Assembly (NCBI GenBank): GCA_017628595.1
Contig: JAGBYV010000139.1
Coordinates: 1-5,560 of the forward strand
DNA length: 5,560 bases
Source of the DNA: Alistipes sp.
GTDB lineage: Bacteria > Bacteroidota > Bacteroidia > Bacteroidales > Rikenellaceae
Direction of reading: 5' to 3'
Below are positions 5,339 to 5,560 of the stretch, piece after piece. A model generated the notes under the pieces. The model saw only the letters and a list, made by a program, of their open reading frames with translations. It was not told where the DNA came from and searched no databases. The position numbers and the translations under genes are program-made. Within the stretch, counting starts at the first letter, position 1. Each line of letters starts with the position of its first letter.

Positions 5339-5560
5339 AAGATACTTGCGACGTTGCTCCTTGAAACGCTCTACATCACCCTGCCAGCGGGCGCGAATCT
5401 CCGCAGCCGAATGGCCAGTCATGATCATCTCCTTGATGTAGTCTACACCCGTATGTAGCTAGAATGAGCGAGTAAAGATCTTTTCTCCCTGATCGAGGTT
5501 GTGGTAAGCATCAATCTCTTATTCGAGATTAAACCCAGCGGCAATCACGGCCTCATCATC
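5324..5560 (-). pseudogene. C-terminal part of a NamZ/DUF1343-like exo-beta-N-acetylmuramidase, with two internal stops (partial)
   Basis: The minus-strand frame reads 79 codons from the window edge to TAG at 5326-5324. Its tail contains AEIRARWQGDVERFKEQRRK followed by YLLYEE, the characteristic end of DUF1343 proteins (GH171; NamZ removes terminal MurNAc from peptidoglycan fragments). EKIFTRSF and GVDYIKEMI also fit the family's C-terminal domain. Two in-frame stops interrupt it: TAA at 5521-5519, after AAGFNLE, and TAG at 5461-5459, after TRSF. Similarity continues on both sides of each stop with no frameshift, so these look like point substitutions. If the upstream part is intact, the first stop would remove about the last 66 residues. 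The body of the gene lies outside the window, so a functional truncated protein or sequence error cannot be excluded. TAG and TAA are used as genuine stops by neighbouring genes, which argues against codon reassignment. Confidence 0.7.

Noticed and set aside
5201..5458. Plus-strand open frame of 85 codons across the operon end
   Set aside because: It overlaps both the second ChrA-like gene and the NamZ-like remnant in other frames and has no features of its own.
5459..5521. Stop-codon reassignment (TAG or TAA read as sense) to explain the interrupted NamZ-like frame
   Set aside because: Both TAA and TAG terminate neighbouring intact genes at family-appropriate lengths, and no other gene in the window has internal stops.

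Overview
The window looks like an ordinary chromosomal segment of a Bacteroidota bacterium, most likely Bacteroidales. Three things support this. TAnnTTTG-type -7 promoter elements sit upstream of three genes. The leader regions are A/T-rich, and the first genes of the transcription units have no Shine-Dalgarno sequence. The proteins also carry lineage-typical variants, such as SNFESFQANR in SerRS where most bacteria have SNCxDFQARR. I cannot place the genus.

Layout from left to right. Bases 1-21 are the first seven codons of a minus-strand gene, most likely a small 2[4Fe-4S] ferredoxin, running off the window. Next is serS (75-1346, minus), complete. A 161-bp intergenic region (1347-1507) carries divergent promoter elements. 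To its right is a tight four-gene plus-strand run: a U32-family protein of the RlhA/TrhP type (1508-3328), a class I SAM-dependent methyltransferase of the RlmI-like Pfam family (3338-4234), and two short chromate-transporter-family proteins (4234-4776 and 4773-5321). The gaps are 9 nt, a 1-nt overlap (TAATG) and a 4-nt overlap (ATGA), so the four genes are very probably one operon with translational coupling at the last two junctions. The two ChrA-like proteins are homologous half-size paralogs, expected to work together as one transporter.

Convergent to the operon, and only 2 bp beyond it, is the C-terminal end of a NamZ/DUF1343-like (GH171 exo-beta-N-acetylmuramidase) gene on the minus strand (5324-5560). 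Its C-terminal signature is well preserved but the frame contains two internal stop codons, so it is either a recently broken gene, a truncated one, or affected by sequence errors.

Functionally, serS is translation housekeeping. The U32 protein and the methyltransferase are probable RNA-modification enzymes. The transporter pair probably moves an oxyanion across the inner membrane. I see no tRNA, rRNA, CRISPR array, insertion sequence, phage gene or defence system. I did not find a convincing undescribed system. The points most worth checking are the interrupted NamZ-like frame, the ferredoxin promoter embedded in the serS 3' end, the RNA-modification/transporter operon, and the non-RlmI-like active site of the methyltransferase.
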